The position numbers and the translations under genes are program-made. The notes under the pieces were generated by a model. That model saw nothing but the letters and a program-made list of their open reading frames with translations, was not told the origin of the DNA and searched no databases. A stretch of 64,000 nt of DNA from Bubalus kerabau (Eukaryota > Chordata > Mammalia > Artiodactyla > Bovidae), in contig NC_073639.1 of NCBI RefSeq assembly GCF_029407905.1, forward strand, positions 44,719,501 to 44,783,500, written 5' to 3'. Below are positions 1 to 10,353 of this stretch, one piece after another. The stretch's first letter is position 1. Each line of letters opens with the position of its first letter.

Positions 1-770
1 ACCATCAAAGGAAAATTTTGTTCATGTAGATATAAGACATAAAATAGTAAAGCCATTTTTTCAACTATTCCAGTAAAGAATTTGTAACAGCTGAAATTGT
101 ATTTCAAGTAGATCTTCCTTTTTTCTCCTCAGAGATGTAACATTAAGATTGTTTTTACTGTTAATGGATTTTGAATCTACTTGAACTGTTCTGTATCAGA
201 ATTTCAAAGTAACATTGAGGCTCTAATTTTCAGAATGTGGGTGCATGTTTAAGGACATTACCTGAAGCTAGTTTGAATCAGAAAAGCAGCAAATTAGCAG
301 CAAACCCACAGAAAAATTACAAATGTGTGAAAAGCAAAAGCTGAGAGCCACTGCCTAGGTGGTTCCTGCCAAGAATTTTGTCTGCTTCTCTGTCCCCACT
401 CCCATCCCTGCTAGGACACTTAGGGCTGCCTGCTATGCTCCAGGGGCATCTGGGACATGAATTCAGTGGTTCTGTAGGCCCCTTGTCCATCATGGGCAGC
501 AATGATGTGCCAGTTGATGGCTGAAGGAGACACCCAGGTGCTGGAGCATCCAGCACTGATTCACTGCATGGTGCGGACATAGCAAGGACTGACTGTAGCT
601 CCTCCTGCCCACTGCTTGCACTGGGAAGGCTGCTGGTCCAGTCCTCACTCTGCTAGGGTCCCTCTTAGGTCCACTCTCAGAGATGCTTGTGAGTGGAGGC
701 AACGGGGACCTAGGAGCTGTCTGCCAGCGCACAGCCCTGTCGGCTTGGGAGAGCATGTCTCAGTACACCA
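1..770. other. No recognised feature
   Basis: The first 300 bases are AT-rich and the next 450 are more GC-rich. I recognise no repeat family and no exon with good splice signals. Short open frames on the minus strand around 317-923 have no domain I know and the last one runs into a SINE. Confidence 0.4.
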
Positions 771-772
771 GA

Positions 773-885
773 GTGAAAGTGTCAGCCACTCAGTTGTGTC
801 TGACTCTTTGCCACTGCAAGGACTGTAGCCCACCAGGCTCCTCTGTCCACTGAATTCTCCAGGTAAGAATATTGGAGTAGCATTC
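773..885 (-). repeat. Bov-A type SINE fragment
   Basis: The stretch reads as the reverse complement of the shared Bov-A unit: a cactcagttgtgtctgactc block, then cccaccaggctcctctgtcc, then a diverged tattgg-type end. It is a single unit without a tRNA-like head, so it is truncated. Several substitutions make it an older copy. Confidence 0.85.
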
Positions 886-1476
886 CCAGTGTACCCTAAC
901 CCCTCTCTCAAACGCCAGCACAACAGGCTTCCCCTGGGAGTTCTCTCTTCTTAAATAAAGACATTTCAAGGCTGAATGGATTAGGACATCCTGCCAAGGG
1001 ACATTTTCCCACGCTGGGTTGAATAGTTTGGGATTGTCTCAGGCTTTTCAACCCAAGTTTGCACAGCATCACTCTCATGTCACTGGTAATGATGCCCTTG
1101 GGAGCTAATTAAAAACAAATCCCACAGGATGGAAATCATGCCTCCACTGTGTTCCTTCCCAGTGGTTCTCCTCTTGGGAGCTCCCCATCCTAGGAAGTCC
1201 CATCCTGACCAGTTTGCCGCTGATGTGCCTGGTTTTCAGACTGACCGCTCCACAATCTCCTTATGGTCCTCAATTCCAGGCTCCTCTTACAACTATGTGA
1301 GACCCAATTCCTACTGCAAATCCAGATTCCCTAACATTCACTGCAACTCTCCTGCCCTATTTGAATCCTGTCTCATACATCTTGCCCTCTATATACCTCT
1401 ATTTCTCTAACTTCCTTTCCTTAGTCTATTTCTTTCCCCAGAAACTCTTTCTCTCCCCATTTGTGACAGGAGAAAT
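886..1476. other. No recognised feature
   Basis: Mixed-composition DNA with a pyrimidine-rich second half. A 93-codon open frame (1129-1410, plus) has no recognised domain and no clear splice or initiation context. I treat it as chance. Confidence 0.35.
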
Positions 1477-1479
1477 CCT

Positions 1480-1745
1480 AGCCAACCTTTGAAGATTCAC
1501 TTCCAAAACTGATTCCTTCCTGAAGTCTTCCTGGTCATCCCAAGTAGACCATCCCAGATGGTCATCCCATTTCTCTTTTGCATTCTGCACACTTGTTCTT
1601 TTTATGTTATCCTTTCCTTCTTTTTTTATGGTAAGTCATTTTATCCTTCCTCATAGAAAGCAAATCACTTTGAAGACAGAAACTATGACTTAACCCTCTT
1701 CTATCCTACTTAGCATTCAATGAATATTTGCTGAATTGTATTGAC
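1480..1745 (+). repeat. L2 LINE 3' end
   Basis: The order of short blocks fits the old mammalian L2 3' region: a cttcctgaagtcttcctggt block, a T-rich middle, then a terminal tgaatatttgctgaattg-like end. Divergence is high, as expected for L2. Called by eye only. Confidence 0.55.
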
Positions 1746-2440
1746 TGTAGATATAGAAATAATATCTCTTAGTTTAGTGATTAGCCCAAAGATATGGTGA
1801 GGAGTCAGTTAATCTATTAAACATATTTGAGGAAAATCTGGTATTACCTAATAGGCAAAGATCACTAATAAAGTATATATCCTATGCTCTCAATGTGTCA
1901 TTCCAAGATTGTTTTTATAATGTGGTGTAGATAATGCAGAGTGGGGTATTTAATTTTCCTTCTTCAAAAATAATGCCAAAATAATTTTGCAATTAAGCTC
2001 ATGATCATTCAAACTCAACTGATTTTTGGGCTTTGTTGTTGTTACATCAAGGAATTAATGCATATGCTTCTGTACATGGTATTTTACACAAAGTTCTAAT
2101 ATATAAAATAAGCAATAAAAAAGCTCTTTAACAGTAGCAGCAGCAGTGACAATAAAACAAAACAAAACAAAAAAACAGATAAAAGTGGAGCAGCCTAGAA
2201 TAATGCTGACATGAAACTGCCCTTCCCTCACCAACCTGCGGCATCAGGTTCTTCTGCAGAGGCAACAGTTCAATGGTACACAGTTTAGAAACTGCCACCC
2301 TGGCATGTTCCCTTCTGAGGGTTAAATCTCATTGTGTAAAGACACAGCAGGTCAGTCATGCAGTCCTTCAGGCCATGTCTACCACCTACTGAGCTGGACT
2401 GTGATTTTTAGAAAGATTGCCAGATGACTTAAAAAAAATT
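1746..2440. other. AT-rich DNA, no gene seen
   Basis: AT-rich sequence with an A-rich (caaaa)n-like patch near 2150-2176. No repeat family or exon is recognised. Confidence 0.4.
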
Positions 2441-2596
2441 ATATTCTATTCTTAGTCTATTTTATTCTATTCTGTTCTATTTTATTTGTGGTCCTGCTCC
2501 TTGGCACGTGGGATCTTCGTCCCCCAACAGGGATCAACCTGTGCCGCCTGCAGTGGAAGCAGAGCCCTCATCACTGTATTGCCTGGGAAGTCCGCC
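2441..2596 (-). repeat. CHR-type tRNA-Glu SINE fragment
   Basis: A (TATTC/TTTTA)-rich block at 2441-2492 is the reversed A-rich tail. It is followed by a ggcacgtgggatcttcg-like block and by the reversed tRNA-like head ending in cctgggaagtccgccc. This is a cetartiodactyl CHR SINE on the minus strand with the middle deleted. Confidence 0.75.
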
Positions 2597-2696
2597 CAGA
2601 CAATTTTATATGCACTCAGGTTTGAGAAGCACCACTTTGGAAGATTTAGGGGATGTTAAGACAGGAATGGGGGCCAAATAAGAATTGATGCACAGT

Positions 2697-2708
2697 AGAC
2701 ACAGGTTA
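2697..2708. repeat. Target-site copy 1 (AGACACAGGTTA)
   Basis: This is the first of three copies of AGACACAGGTTA. The second is at 2985-2996, directly after the BOV-A2 SINE, and the third (AGACACAGGTAA) is at 4372-4383, directly after the BovB. Together they mark two insertions at one target. Confidence 0.85.
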
Positions 2709-2984
2709 AGGAGAAGGCAATGGAACTCCACTCCAGTACTCTTGCCTGGAAAATCCCATGGATGGAGGAGCCTGGTAGGCTGCAGTCCATGGGGTTGGTA
2801 AGAGTCGGACACGACTGAGCGACTTCACTGTCACTTTTCACTTTCATGCATTGGAGAAGGAAATGGCAACCCACTCCAGTGTTCTTGCCTGGAGAATCCC
2901 AGGGACGGGAGAGCCTGGTGGGCTGCCGTCTCTGGGGTAGCACAGAATCAGACATGACTGAAGTGACTTAGCAGCAGCAGCAGC
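2709..2984 (+). mobile_element. BOV-A2 SINE with 12-bp target duplication
   Basis: Two Bov-A units lie in tandem: ggagaaggcaatgg...gacttcact and then ggagaaggaaatggcaaccc...gacttag, ending in a short (CAG)n tail. It is complete and little diverged. Perfect 12-bp direct repeats flank it at 2697-2708 and 2985-2996. The second repeat is also the left flank of the BovB copy that follows. Confidence 0.95.
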
Positions 2985-2996
2985 AGACACAGGTTA

Positions 2997-4371
2997 TGTG
3001 CCAGAAAATTTGGAACACTCAGCAGTGGCCATAGGACTGGAAAATATCAGTTTTCATTCCAATCCCAAAGAAAGGCAATACCAAAGAATGTTCAAACTAC
3101 CACACAATTGCACTCATCTCACATGCTAGCAAAGTAATGCTCAAAATTCTCCAAACCAGGCTTCAACAGTATGTGAACTGTGAACTTCCAGATGTTCAAG
3201 CTGGATTTAGAAAAGGCAGAGGAACCAGAGATCAAATTTCCAACATCCAATGGATCATGGAAAAGCAAGAGAATTCTAGAAAAACATCTACTTCTGCTTC
3301 ATTGATTACACTAAAGACTTTGACTGTGTGGATCACAACAAACTGTGGAAAATCCTTAAGAAGATGGGAATACCAGACCACCTTACCTGCCTCTTATGAA
3401 ACCCATATGCAGGTCAAGAAGCTACAGTTAAAGCCGGACATGGAACAACGGACTGGTTCAAAATTGGGAATGGAGTACGTCAAGGCTGTATATTGTCACC
3501 CTGCTTATTTAACTTATTTGCAGAGTACATCATGAGAAATGCTGGGGTGGATGAAGCACAGCTGGAATCAAGATTGCAAGAAGAAATATCAGTAACCTCA
3601 GATATGCACATGACACCAAACTTATGGCAGAAAGTGAACTAAAGAGCCTCTTGATGAAAGTGAAAGAGAAGAGTGAAAAAGTTGGCTTAAAACTCAACAT
3701 TCAGAAAACTAAGATCATGGCACCTGGTCCCATCACTTCAAGGCAAATAGATGGGGAAACAATGGGAACAGTGACAGACTATTTCTTTGGGGCTCCGAAA
3801 TCACTGCAGATAGTGACTGCAGGCCTGAAATTAAAAGAAGCTTGCTCCTTGGAAGAAAAGTTATGACCAACCTAGATAGCACATTAAAAAGCAAAGATAT
3901 TACTTTGCCAACAAAGTTCCGTATAGTCAAAGCTATGGTGTTTCCAGTAGTCATATATGGATGTGAGAGTTGGACTATAAAGAAAGCTGAGCACTGAAGA
4001 ATTGATGCTTTTGAACTGTGGTGTTGGAGAAGACTCTTGAGAGTCCCTTGGACTGCAAGGAGATCCAATCAGTCCATCCTAAAGGAAATCAGTCCTGAAT
4101 ATTCATCGGAAGGATTGATGCTGAAGCTGAAATGGCAATCCTTTGGCCACCTGATGCGAAGAACTGACTCATTGGAAAAGACTCTGATGCTGGGGAAGAC
4201 TGAAGGTGGGAGGAGAAGGGGACGACAGAGGATGAGGTGGCTGGATGGCATTACCGACTCAATGGGCATGAGTTTGAATAAGCTCTGGGAACTGGTGATG
4301 GACCAGGGAAGCCTGGTGTGCTGCAGTCCATGAGGTTGCAAAGAGTCAGACATGACTGAGTGACTGAACTG
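2997..4371 (+). mobile_element. BovB LINE, 5'-truncated
   Basis: This 1.37-kb copy starts inside the reverse-transcriptase (RT) region and runs to the BovB 3' end (ctgagtgactgaactgag). Recognisable coding pieces include residues AGFRKGRGTRDQ near 3200 and the C-terminal block TARRSNQSILKEISPE near 4055. The frame is broken several times. At the catalytic YADD site the codons read Tyr-Ala-His-Asp (about 3603-3614), so the second Asp block is damaged. The flanks are copies of AGACACAGGTTA (one mismatch), which supports a genuine target-primed insertion. Confidence 0.93.
3137..3535 (+). pseudogene. BovB reverse transcriptase remnant
   Basis: A 132-codon open piece of the BovB ORF. Its first third matches the RT region around AGFRKGRGTRDQ, which lies just before the first catalytic Asp. 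It then slips into wrong frames, so the FIDYAKAFD block that normally follows is not readable. The open frame ends before the YADD region. In an intact BovB this protein joins an N-terminal APE-type endonuclease to the RT. Here only the RT part is present and it is inactive. Confidence 0.8.
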
Positions 4372-4384
4372 AGACACAGGTAAT

Positions 4385-5154
4385 GAGAATGAATTAATTA
4401 CACACATAAGGGAAAACTGTGCTGGAATCTCCTTTTCTGGGCAATTCTGGGCTATGTCTGGCCACAGGAAAAACAGGTGCAGCGATTAGAAGATTGAGGA
4501 AGCAGCAGTGGTGGCACTGGGAAGGTCCAGAGCAGGATCCAAGTGCTGCTGCAGTCCAAAGTCTACGGATGTGCATGGGATGGGGAGCGGTGAGCACCTG
4601 TGTGTGGGCCCTGTGCTGGAAGGTGCAGGTTTGTGCATCTCTGCAGTTGCCATGGGGACAGAGGCACAGCCCTGCTGGTCCTGGTGGGTTTCAGTTCATC
4701 TTTGTCAGTTCCAGCTGGTCTTCATGAGTTTAGGTTTCCCTTAGATTCTCCATCTTAGCAGCTAGATTCATCCCCTCCCTCTGGCTCAGCTGACCTACAC
4801 GGCTTCAGACTCGCAGCCTAATGCAGACACATAGCTTTGAATAGACCAGCTCTCCCTGTGTTCTTGTGGGCTGATGCTTCTCTGATTCCCTAAGTCTACT
4901 CTTGTCTAGAATTTTCTTTCCTCAGCTTCTCCCATTGTTGTTAAGTTTAATCCTAACAATGAATCCCTTATTCCCCATTAGTTGTTGTGGTCCTGATTCC
5001 CTAACTAAACCCTGACTGACATAGTTACTGAGTCCACAGAGAGCTCCTGCATCCAGCTTGCAGCGGTGGCTTGCTCCACCTGCTACTTTCTGGGTCTTCT
5101 GTAACATCTCAGCGGAGGTTTTCTTGATGCCTTGAAAATGGGAGTAACTTTTAA
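4385..5154. other. No recognised feature; some old-repeat character
   Basis: GC-richer DNA to about 4740, then T/C-rich. A stretch near 4960-5040 resembles the end of an old LTR-type repeat, but I cannot name it. Overlapping short open frames at 4419-4744 have no recognised domain. Confidence 0.3.
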
Positions 5155-5437
5155 TTTGGCAATTTATGGTAAATTAATTTTATCACCTACTTTTTAATTG
5201 AAATAGAGTTATTTATAATGCTGTGTTAGTTTTAGGTGTGTGGAACAGTGACTCAGGTATACATATTGATTTGGCCAAAAAGTTTGTTGGAATCTTTCCA
5301 TACCATGTTAAGGAAAAACTCAAATGAACTTTTTGGCTAACAAATTCTTTTTCAGATAATTTTCCATTATAAGTTATTACAGGACATTGAATAGTGTCCT
5401 GTGTTATACAGTAGGTCTATATAGTAGTGTGTATATG
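5155..5437 (-). repeat. L1 3' UTR fragment (left part)
   Basis: The sequence reads as a reversed ruminant L1 3' end (tcttttTcagat...ccattataagttattaca...). It is interrupted by a MITE at 5266-5344 and by a Bov-tA at 5438-5661. It continues to about 5715 beyond the SINE. Confidence 0.8.
5266..5344. mobile_element. Mariner-type MITE hairpin
   Basis: A near-palindrome of about 79 bp. The arm ttggccaaaaagtttgtt at 5271-5288 pairs with the reverse complement of aaatgaactttttggctaa at 5322-5340. The layout is like MADE1-type mariner MITEs. It sits inside the L1 3' UTR and interrupts its normal order, so it is younger than that L1. No coding capacity. Confidence 0.75.
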
Positions 5438-5661
5438 GGTTTCCTGGGTGGCTCAAGTGATAAAGAATCTACCTGCAATGCAGCAGTCGCAGGAGACATG
5501 GGCTTGATCCCTGGGTTGGGAAGCTCCCCTGGAGGAGGGCATGGTAAGCCATCCAGTATTCTTGTCTGGAAAACCTCAAGGCCTGAGGACCCTGGTGGGC
5601 TGCAGTCCATAGGGTTGCAAAGTTGGACATGACTGAAGAGACAGAGCACTCATGCCCACAC
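5438..5661 (+). mobile_element. Bov-tA SINE
   Basis: A tRNA-Glu-like head (gtttcctgggtggctcaagt) is followed by the Bov-A body and the SINE end. Imperfect direct repeats AGTGTGTATATG (5426-5437) and AGTGTGTCTACG (5662-5673) flank it. It splits an L1 3' UTR. Confidence 0.88.
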
Positions 5662-5755
5662 AGTGTGTCTACGTTTGTCCCAAACTCTTAATTTATCCTC
5701 GGCCCTCCAACCAGAGAGAGTTATTTTTTCTATAAGAATTTTCAAAATTTGATGT

Positions 5756-6045
5756 CTAGAACTGTCTTTTTGACTCTGTGGGAGAGGGCAAGGGTGGGAT
5801 GATTTGGGAGAATGGCATTAAAACATGTAAATTATCATATGTGAAACGAATCATCAGTCCAGGTTTGATGCATGATACAGGATGCTCAGGGCTGGTGCAC
5901 TGGGATGACCCAGAGGGATGGGATGGGGAGGGAGGTGGGAGGGGGTTCAGGATGGGGAACACATGTACACCATGGCAGATTCATGTCAATATATGGCAAA
6001 ACCAATACAATATTGTAAAGTAAAATAATAATAATAATTAAAAAA
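5756..6045 (+). mobile_element. L1 3' UTR insertion, 5'-truncated
   Basis: A ruminant L1 3' UTR on the plus strand, from gactctgtgggagaggg to the tail (ataata)n-aaa. Direct repeats AAAATTTGATGT (5744-5755) and AATTTTGATGT (6046-6056) flank it. It is the same family as 41361-41798 and 42290-42878. Confidence 0.88.
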
Positions 6046-6056
6046 AATTTTGATGT

Positions 6057-6474
6057 GCTTGAAATAGCTTTTCTTTTTTTGGTTTCTTGATGAGGCTCAG
6101 AGAATTGCTAAGATGCTACTTAATATCTTTCTTTCATATATATGTTAAAAAAACCTTCCAACCAAGGAACACTAAACCAGAGAAGAAAACTCAAGAGAAA
6201 TAGGCTATTAGGAGAAAGACAAAAAGGGCTATTGGAATGTGTAAGAGAATACTAAGCTAAAATTGCTTTGTTTCAAGAAGCAATCATCCCATTGAATCAG
6301 CCTCTCTCATCTTTTCCTTTAATCACATTTTTTTGGTTAACCTTTCAAATCAATCACTGTGAGTTTAAAGTAACCAGAAAATGTAGAATTCTCTTTTCTC
6401 ATATTTTAATTAATGTAAAATTTGGTCAGAAAAATGAAGTCATTTTTTTCCTCCTTCATGTGACATATTCTGTT
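6057..6474. other. AT-rich DNA, no gene seen
   Basis: No repeat family or exon is recognised. A 95-codon open frame at 6268-6555 runs into the next L1 fragment and looks accidental. Confidence 0.35.
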
Positions 6475-6485
6475 TTATATTTTAG

Positions 6486-6616
6486 TTTAAAAAAATTAAT
6501 TTATTTTAATTGGAGGCTACTTTACAATATTGTGGTGGTTTTTGCCATACATTGATATGAATCAGTCACAGGTGTACATGTGTCCCCCATCCTGAACTCC
6601 CCTCCCACCTCCCTCA
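6486..6616 (-). mobile_element. L1 3' UTR insertion, very short
   Basis: A reversed ruminant L1 3' end of 131 bp. Perfect 11-bp direct repeats TTATATTTTAG at 6475-6485 and 6617-6627 flank it, so it is an extremely 5'-truncated insertion. Confidence 0.85.
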
Positions 6617-6627
6617 TTATATTTTAG

Positions 6628-6785
6628 AAGTTTAAAAAAATTATTTATGTTTAATTGAAGGATAATTGCTTTACAATATTACGTTGGTTTCTGCCATACA
6701 TCAACATGAATCAGCCATAGATATTCCTATATCCCCTCCCTCTTGAACCTCCTTCCCAACTCCCACCTCCCATCCTGTATAGAGT
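6628..6785 (-). repeat. L1 3' UTR fragment
   Basis: A second reversed ruminant L1 3' end, more diverged than its neighbour. It contains the ctttacaatatt and ccatacatcaacatgaatcag blocks. Confidence 0.75.
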
Positions 6786-6879
6786 GTCACAGAGCCCGGT
6801 TTTATTGTGTCTTAAACTGAGTTATAAAGTTGAAACTAGAAGAGGTAACAGCTTCCCTTCTTCATAATTTAGTTCATTA

Positions 6880-7127
6880 ATCAACTGTTTTTATTGGCAT
6901 ATAGTTGATTTACAATGTTTCAGGTATACAGCAAAGTGATTCAGTTATATATACATAAGTATAGATAGATTCTTCTTCAGATTCTTTTCCATTATATGTT
7001 ATTACAAGATATTCAATATAGTTCCCTGTGCTATACAGGAGGTCCATGTTGCTTATCTATTTATATATAGTAGTGTAAATATGTTAATCACAAACTCCCG
7101 ATTTATCCCTCCCTTCACTCACTCTGT
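6880..7127 (-). repeat. L1 3' UTR fragment
   Basis: A reversed L1 3' UTR with the order gttgatttacaatg, caggtatacagcaaagtg, ccattatatgttattacaag and a tatatatagtagtgta block. It ends in cccgatttatccctccc. Confidence 0.8.
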
Positions 7128-7168
7128 TGTTGAGTGCTAAGTTGTGTCTGAGTCTTTGGGACCCTCAT
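7128..7168 (-). repeat. Bov-A SINE scrap
   Basis: About 40 bases (gctaagttgtgtctgagtc) match the reversed end of a Bov-A unit. Only this end is left. Confidence 0.55.
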
Positions 7169-7454
7169 CTGCCACCAAGTAGTAATTGTCTACAGGATTT
7201 TTTCAAGTTTCTAAATATTCTCTTCTACCCTTGATCAGGGTGTTTAAAAATTCACCTCTTCAGATATAAGTTAATTTTTTATTTTTTATAATAAGTCCTA
7301 ATATTTTTGAGCTAGCAGTCCTATCTCAGGCAATCGTCTTGGAAGTCATGAATGTTAATGTTTTCCACATCTTTACCTTGGAGACATACAGACTATGTGA
7401 ATCCCAGTCAAGACATGCATAGCTGGTGGTAGTAAAAGCGCTCCTGGAACACGG

Positions 7455-7575
7455 TTCTCCTGCTAGAACCGGCGTTCCAGGAGGGCAGGGGTTTTGTCCC
7501 CATCACTGCTCCATCCTTCGTGCCTAAACAGTCCGTGGCACACAGTAGGAGCTCGATCAAGATTTCCTTTACTGT
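7455..7575 (+). repeat. L2 LINE 3' end
   Basis: Blocks such as gagggcaggggttttgtcc and ggcacacagtaggagctcga fit the L2 terminal region. Called by eye. Confidence 0.5.
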
Positions 7576-7779
7576 TTGCCACATCTGTTTTTACACACAC
7601 AGTCTGCCTTACACACAGATATGCAGGGTTAGGTTAGGAAGTCAGGACAAGCTGTGCGGGGATGAACACTGAATGACGGGGGCGTGGTCTGCTCGTCCTA
7701 ACCCATTTGCGAGAGCGGATGTGGTGTTCTCCTTGGGTTCTGGTGCCTGAAGGAGAAGTGCGTTCCACTGTTCCCCATG

Positions 7780-8010
7780 GTAGGGGGAATCATCTCCCCA
7801 TTCCGTGTCCGTGTCTTAATCCCTGGAATCTGAGAGTGTCACCTTATACAGGCAGAAGGACTTTGTAGGTGAGATAAACACTGCAGCTCTGGAGGTGAGG
7901 GTGTCCTGAATTATCCAGGCCGGCCTGATGCAGTCCCTAGGGCCCTTACAAGAGTCAGGAGAGCACGTGAGTGGTAGGAGATGGAACAAAGAGCTTCTTC
8001 TCATCTTCCT
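7780..8010 (+). repeat. Possible MLT1-type LTR fragment
   Basis: The order of a taatccctggaatctgagag block, a caccttatacaggcagaagg block and a gggcccttacaagagtcagg block is like MaLR/MLT1 LTRs. Divergence is high and the ends are unclear. Confidence 0.4.
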
Positions 8011-8359
8011 GTCTTAACCACTTGAGTCTTACCAGCTCTCTGTAATCCAATTTGAGGATGCCCATGAGCGGCTGCCTCTTGCCACACCCTATCGTCAACA
8101 TCGAATCTAGCTCAACCTGGCAGAAAAGATGTAAACCTCATACCAGGCACGAGCTGGTGTGAACCATCCACACCTCACTCTACAGCACATCGGCAGCCGT
8201 CCAGTTTGGAGACTGGCCACCCTCTCCTGGTAAGGAGCATTCAGATCCCTGTTACCAATGCTTTCTAACAGAAGATTGTATATTAAAAGTTCATCATACT
8301 GATTTCTTTTTTACTGGGGGGTCAGAATAAAGTAATGCAATAATGAGGCATCTTTCAGA

Positions 8360-8520
8360 CAAAGATAGACTTGAATTCAAATATCCTTTCTATTGTCTAC
8401 TAATCTCAGTTTCGCCCTGAGCAAGATCAATTAATCTCTCTAAACTTGTTTTCTCATCAGAAAAATGAGAAGATTAATACTTGCCTTTAAAAGGGTGTTT
8501 TGAGGAATATATAACAAATG
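8360..8520 (+). repeat. MIR SINE
   Basis: The blocks gagcaagatcaattaatctc, ctcatcagaaaaatgagaag and gggtgttttgaggaatat follow the MIR core order. This is an old mammalian SINE. Confidence 0.55.
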
Positions 8521-8542
8521 GAAACATTATGGAAGAAGTTAT

Positions 8543-8856
8543 AGACATACCTAGCTTTATTGTGCTTCACTTTACTGCACTTTGCAAATACTGTGTGTTT
8601 TATGGATTGAAGGTCTGCAGCAATCCTGCATCAAAAAATCCATCAGCTCCACTTTTCCAACAGTATTTGCTCACTTCATGTCTCTGTGTCAAGTTTTGGT
8701 AATTCCTACACAATTTCAAACTTTTCCATTTTTATTGTATTTGCCATGGTGATCTGTGATCTTTGATGTTATTACTGCAAATATTATGACTCACTGAAGG
8801 CTCAGATGATGGTTAGTGTTTTTAGTAATAAAGCATTTTAAAATAAGATTATGCTT
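8543..8856 (+). mobile_element. Tigger1-derived MITE
   Basis: The 5' part follows the Tigger1 (pogo-type) end: acatacctagctttattgtg..., then ttccaacagtatttgctcac. Near 8785 it jumps to the Tigger1 3' region (gaaggctcagatgatggtta). The transposase coding region is absent, so this is an internally deleted derivative next to, or inside, an older MIR. Confidence 0.7.
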
Positions 8857-8874
8857 CATATATAGTGGCCACTA

Positions 8875-9075
8875 TTCTTTATTAATTAATTTTTATTGTA
8901 ATATAGTTGATTTATGATGCTGTATTAGCTTCTGCATAGCAAAATGAGTCAACTCTACATATACCTCCTCCCTTTTGTATTTCCCTCCCATTCAGGTCAC
9001 CACAGAGCATTGAGTACAGTTCCCTATACTAGTAGGTTCTCATTAGTTGTTTATTTTATGCATAGTATCAATAGT
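8875..9075 (-). repeat. L1 3' UTR, left part
   Basis: A reversed L1 3' UTR (tttattgtaatatagttgat...). It continues at 9285-9352 after a Bov-tA insertion, where agtgtatatgtgtcaatccc resumes in the right order. Confidence 0.8.
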
Positions 9076-9284
9076 GGGCCTGTCCTGGTGGCTCAGTGAT
9101 AAAGAATCCACTTGCTAATGTAGGAGTTGCAGGTTTGATCCCTGGGTCAGGAAGATCCCCTGGAGAAGGAGATGACAACCCACTCCAGTATTCTTGCCTG
9201 GAGAATCCCACAGACAGAGGAGCCTGGCGGGCTACAGTCCATGGGATGGCAAAGAGTCAGACACAACTTAGCGACCAAACAACA
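9076..9284 (+). mobile_element. Bov-tA SINE
   Basis: A complete head and body ending in accaaacaacaa. Direct repeats ATCAATAGT (9067-9075) and ATCAGTAGT (9285-9293) flank it. It splits an L1 3' UTR. Confidence 0.92.
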
Positions 9285-9352
9285 ATCAGTAGTGTATATG
9301 TGTCAATCCCAGTCTCTCCTCCTCCCACCCCATCCCCTTTCCCCTTGGTATC

Positions 9353-10053
9353 CATGCATTTTGGCTGCTATTCTTGATTACTTCAGGCAGGAGGGGAATT
9401 CTGATCTGTTATCCCATTTTGGCTGGAAGCAGAAGGCTACTGCCTCTGAAAGAAAGATAAATATCTAGAGGATAATTATTAACCAGAGTTGACTGGAAAG
9501 AGCTGTGAATTGACAAAAGACTTTTGTTTTGCAGCCATGTACTCTCTCAAGGTTGCCTGGGTAGCCTTTTCCTGGAGCAGAAGTGTGTTCTGTTTGTGAA
9601 AGGGACGTCTCTTGGGTGTCCGGATGTGTGTGTGGGGTGACATTTGCAGGTGAGGTATCTCCTTGATGTGCTTTACCTTCCAGATAGGCAGTTGTGGGTA
9701 AATCAGGTGCTGACACCACGGGAAGGGTGCCCCACTGTGTTCTGATCTGTAATTTTAGGGACATGGTGCATTTTGTCTCATTTAGCATAAACCTTGGCAC
9801 TTGAGACCTTTTAAAGCAAACCTCAGTCCTTAAAAGTGTAGACCTGATTCTTCTAAGTGTAGACCTGATTCTTTTCACATAATCATTTCCCTTTAGAACC
9901 ATCTCCTTTGCGGTCTTAACTCTGAACAGATAGGCCTGGTCTGTAACTCTTAGTCCCTTTTCAGTCCTCTATCTTTTTGAGTCTCAGAAGTTCAAGTTTC
10001 CTGACAAGCCAAAGACATAATGGTTTAACTATTTTATTCTAATCACTTTACCA
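9353..10053. other. Single-copy-looking DNA with a long minus-strand open frame
   Basis: No repeat is recognised. On the minus strand 9465-9902 is open for 145 codons, one of the longest frames outside recognised repeats. It has no domain I know. Its start holds a near-perfect 19-bp tandem duplication (gtgtagacctgattctt at 9836 and 9857), read as the repeated residues RIRSTL. On the plus strand a ttttgttttgcag acceptor-like site ends near 9534. Coding status is unproven. Confidence 0.3.
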
Positions 10054-10061
10054 ATTTTCTG

Positions 10062-10345
10062 CTGCTGCTGCTGCTGCTGCTGCTAAGTCGCTTCAGTTGT
10101 GTCTGACTCTGTGCGACCCCATAGACAGAAGCCCACCAGGCTCCCCCGTCCCTGGGATTCTCCAGGCAAGAACACTGGAGTGGGTTGCCATTTCCTTCTC
10201 CAATGCATGAAAGTGAAAAGTGAAAGTGAAGTCGCTCAGTCGTGTCCGACTCTTAGCGACCCCATGGACTGCAGCCCACCAGGCTCCTCCATCCATGGGA
10301 TTCTCCAGGCAAGAGTACTGGAGTGGGGTGCCATTGCCTTCTCCT
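10062..10345 (-). mobile_element. BOV-A2 SINE
   Basis: A complete reversed dimer with a (CTG)n tail at its left end. The direct repeats ATTTTCTG at 10054-10061 and 10346-10353 flank it. It is little diverged. Confidence 0.93.
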
Positions 10346-10353
10346 ATTTTCTG

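Noticed and set aside
316..923. Overlapping open frames on both strands in the first kilobase
   Set aside because: No domain, no splice or initiation support, and part of it overlaps a SINE.
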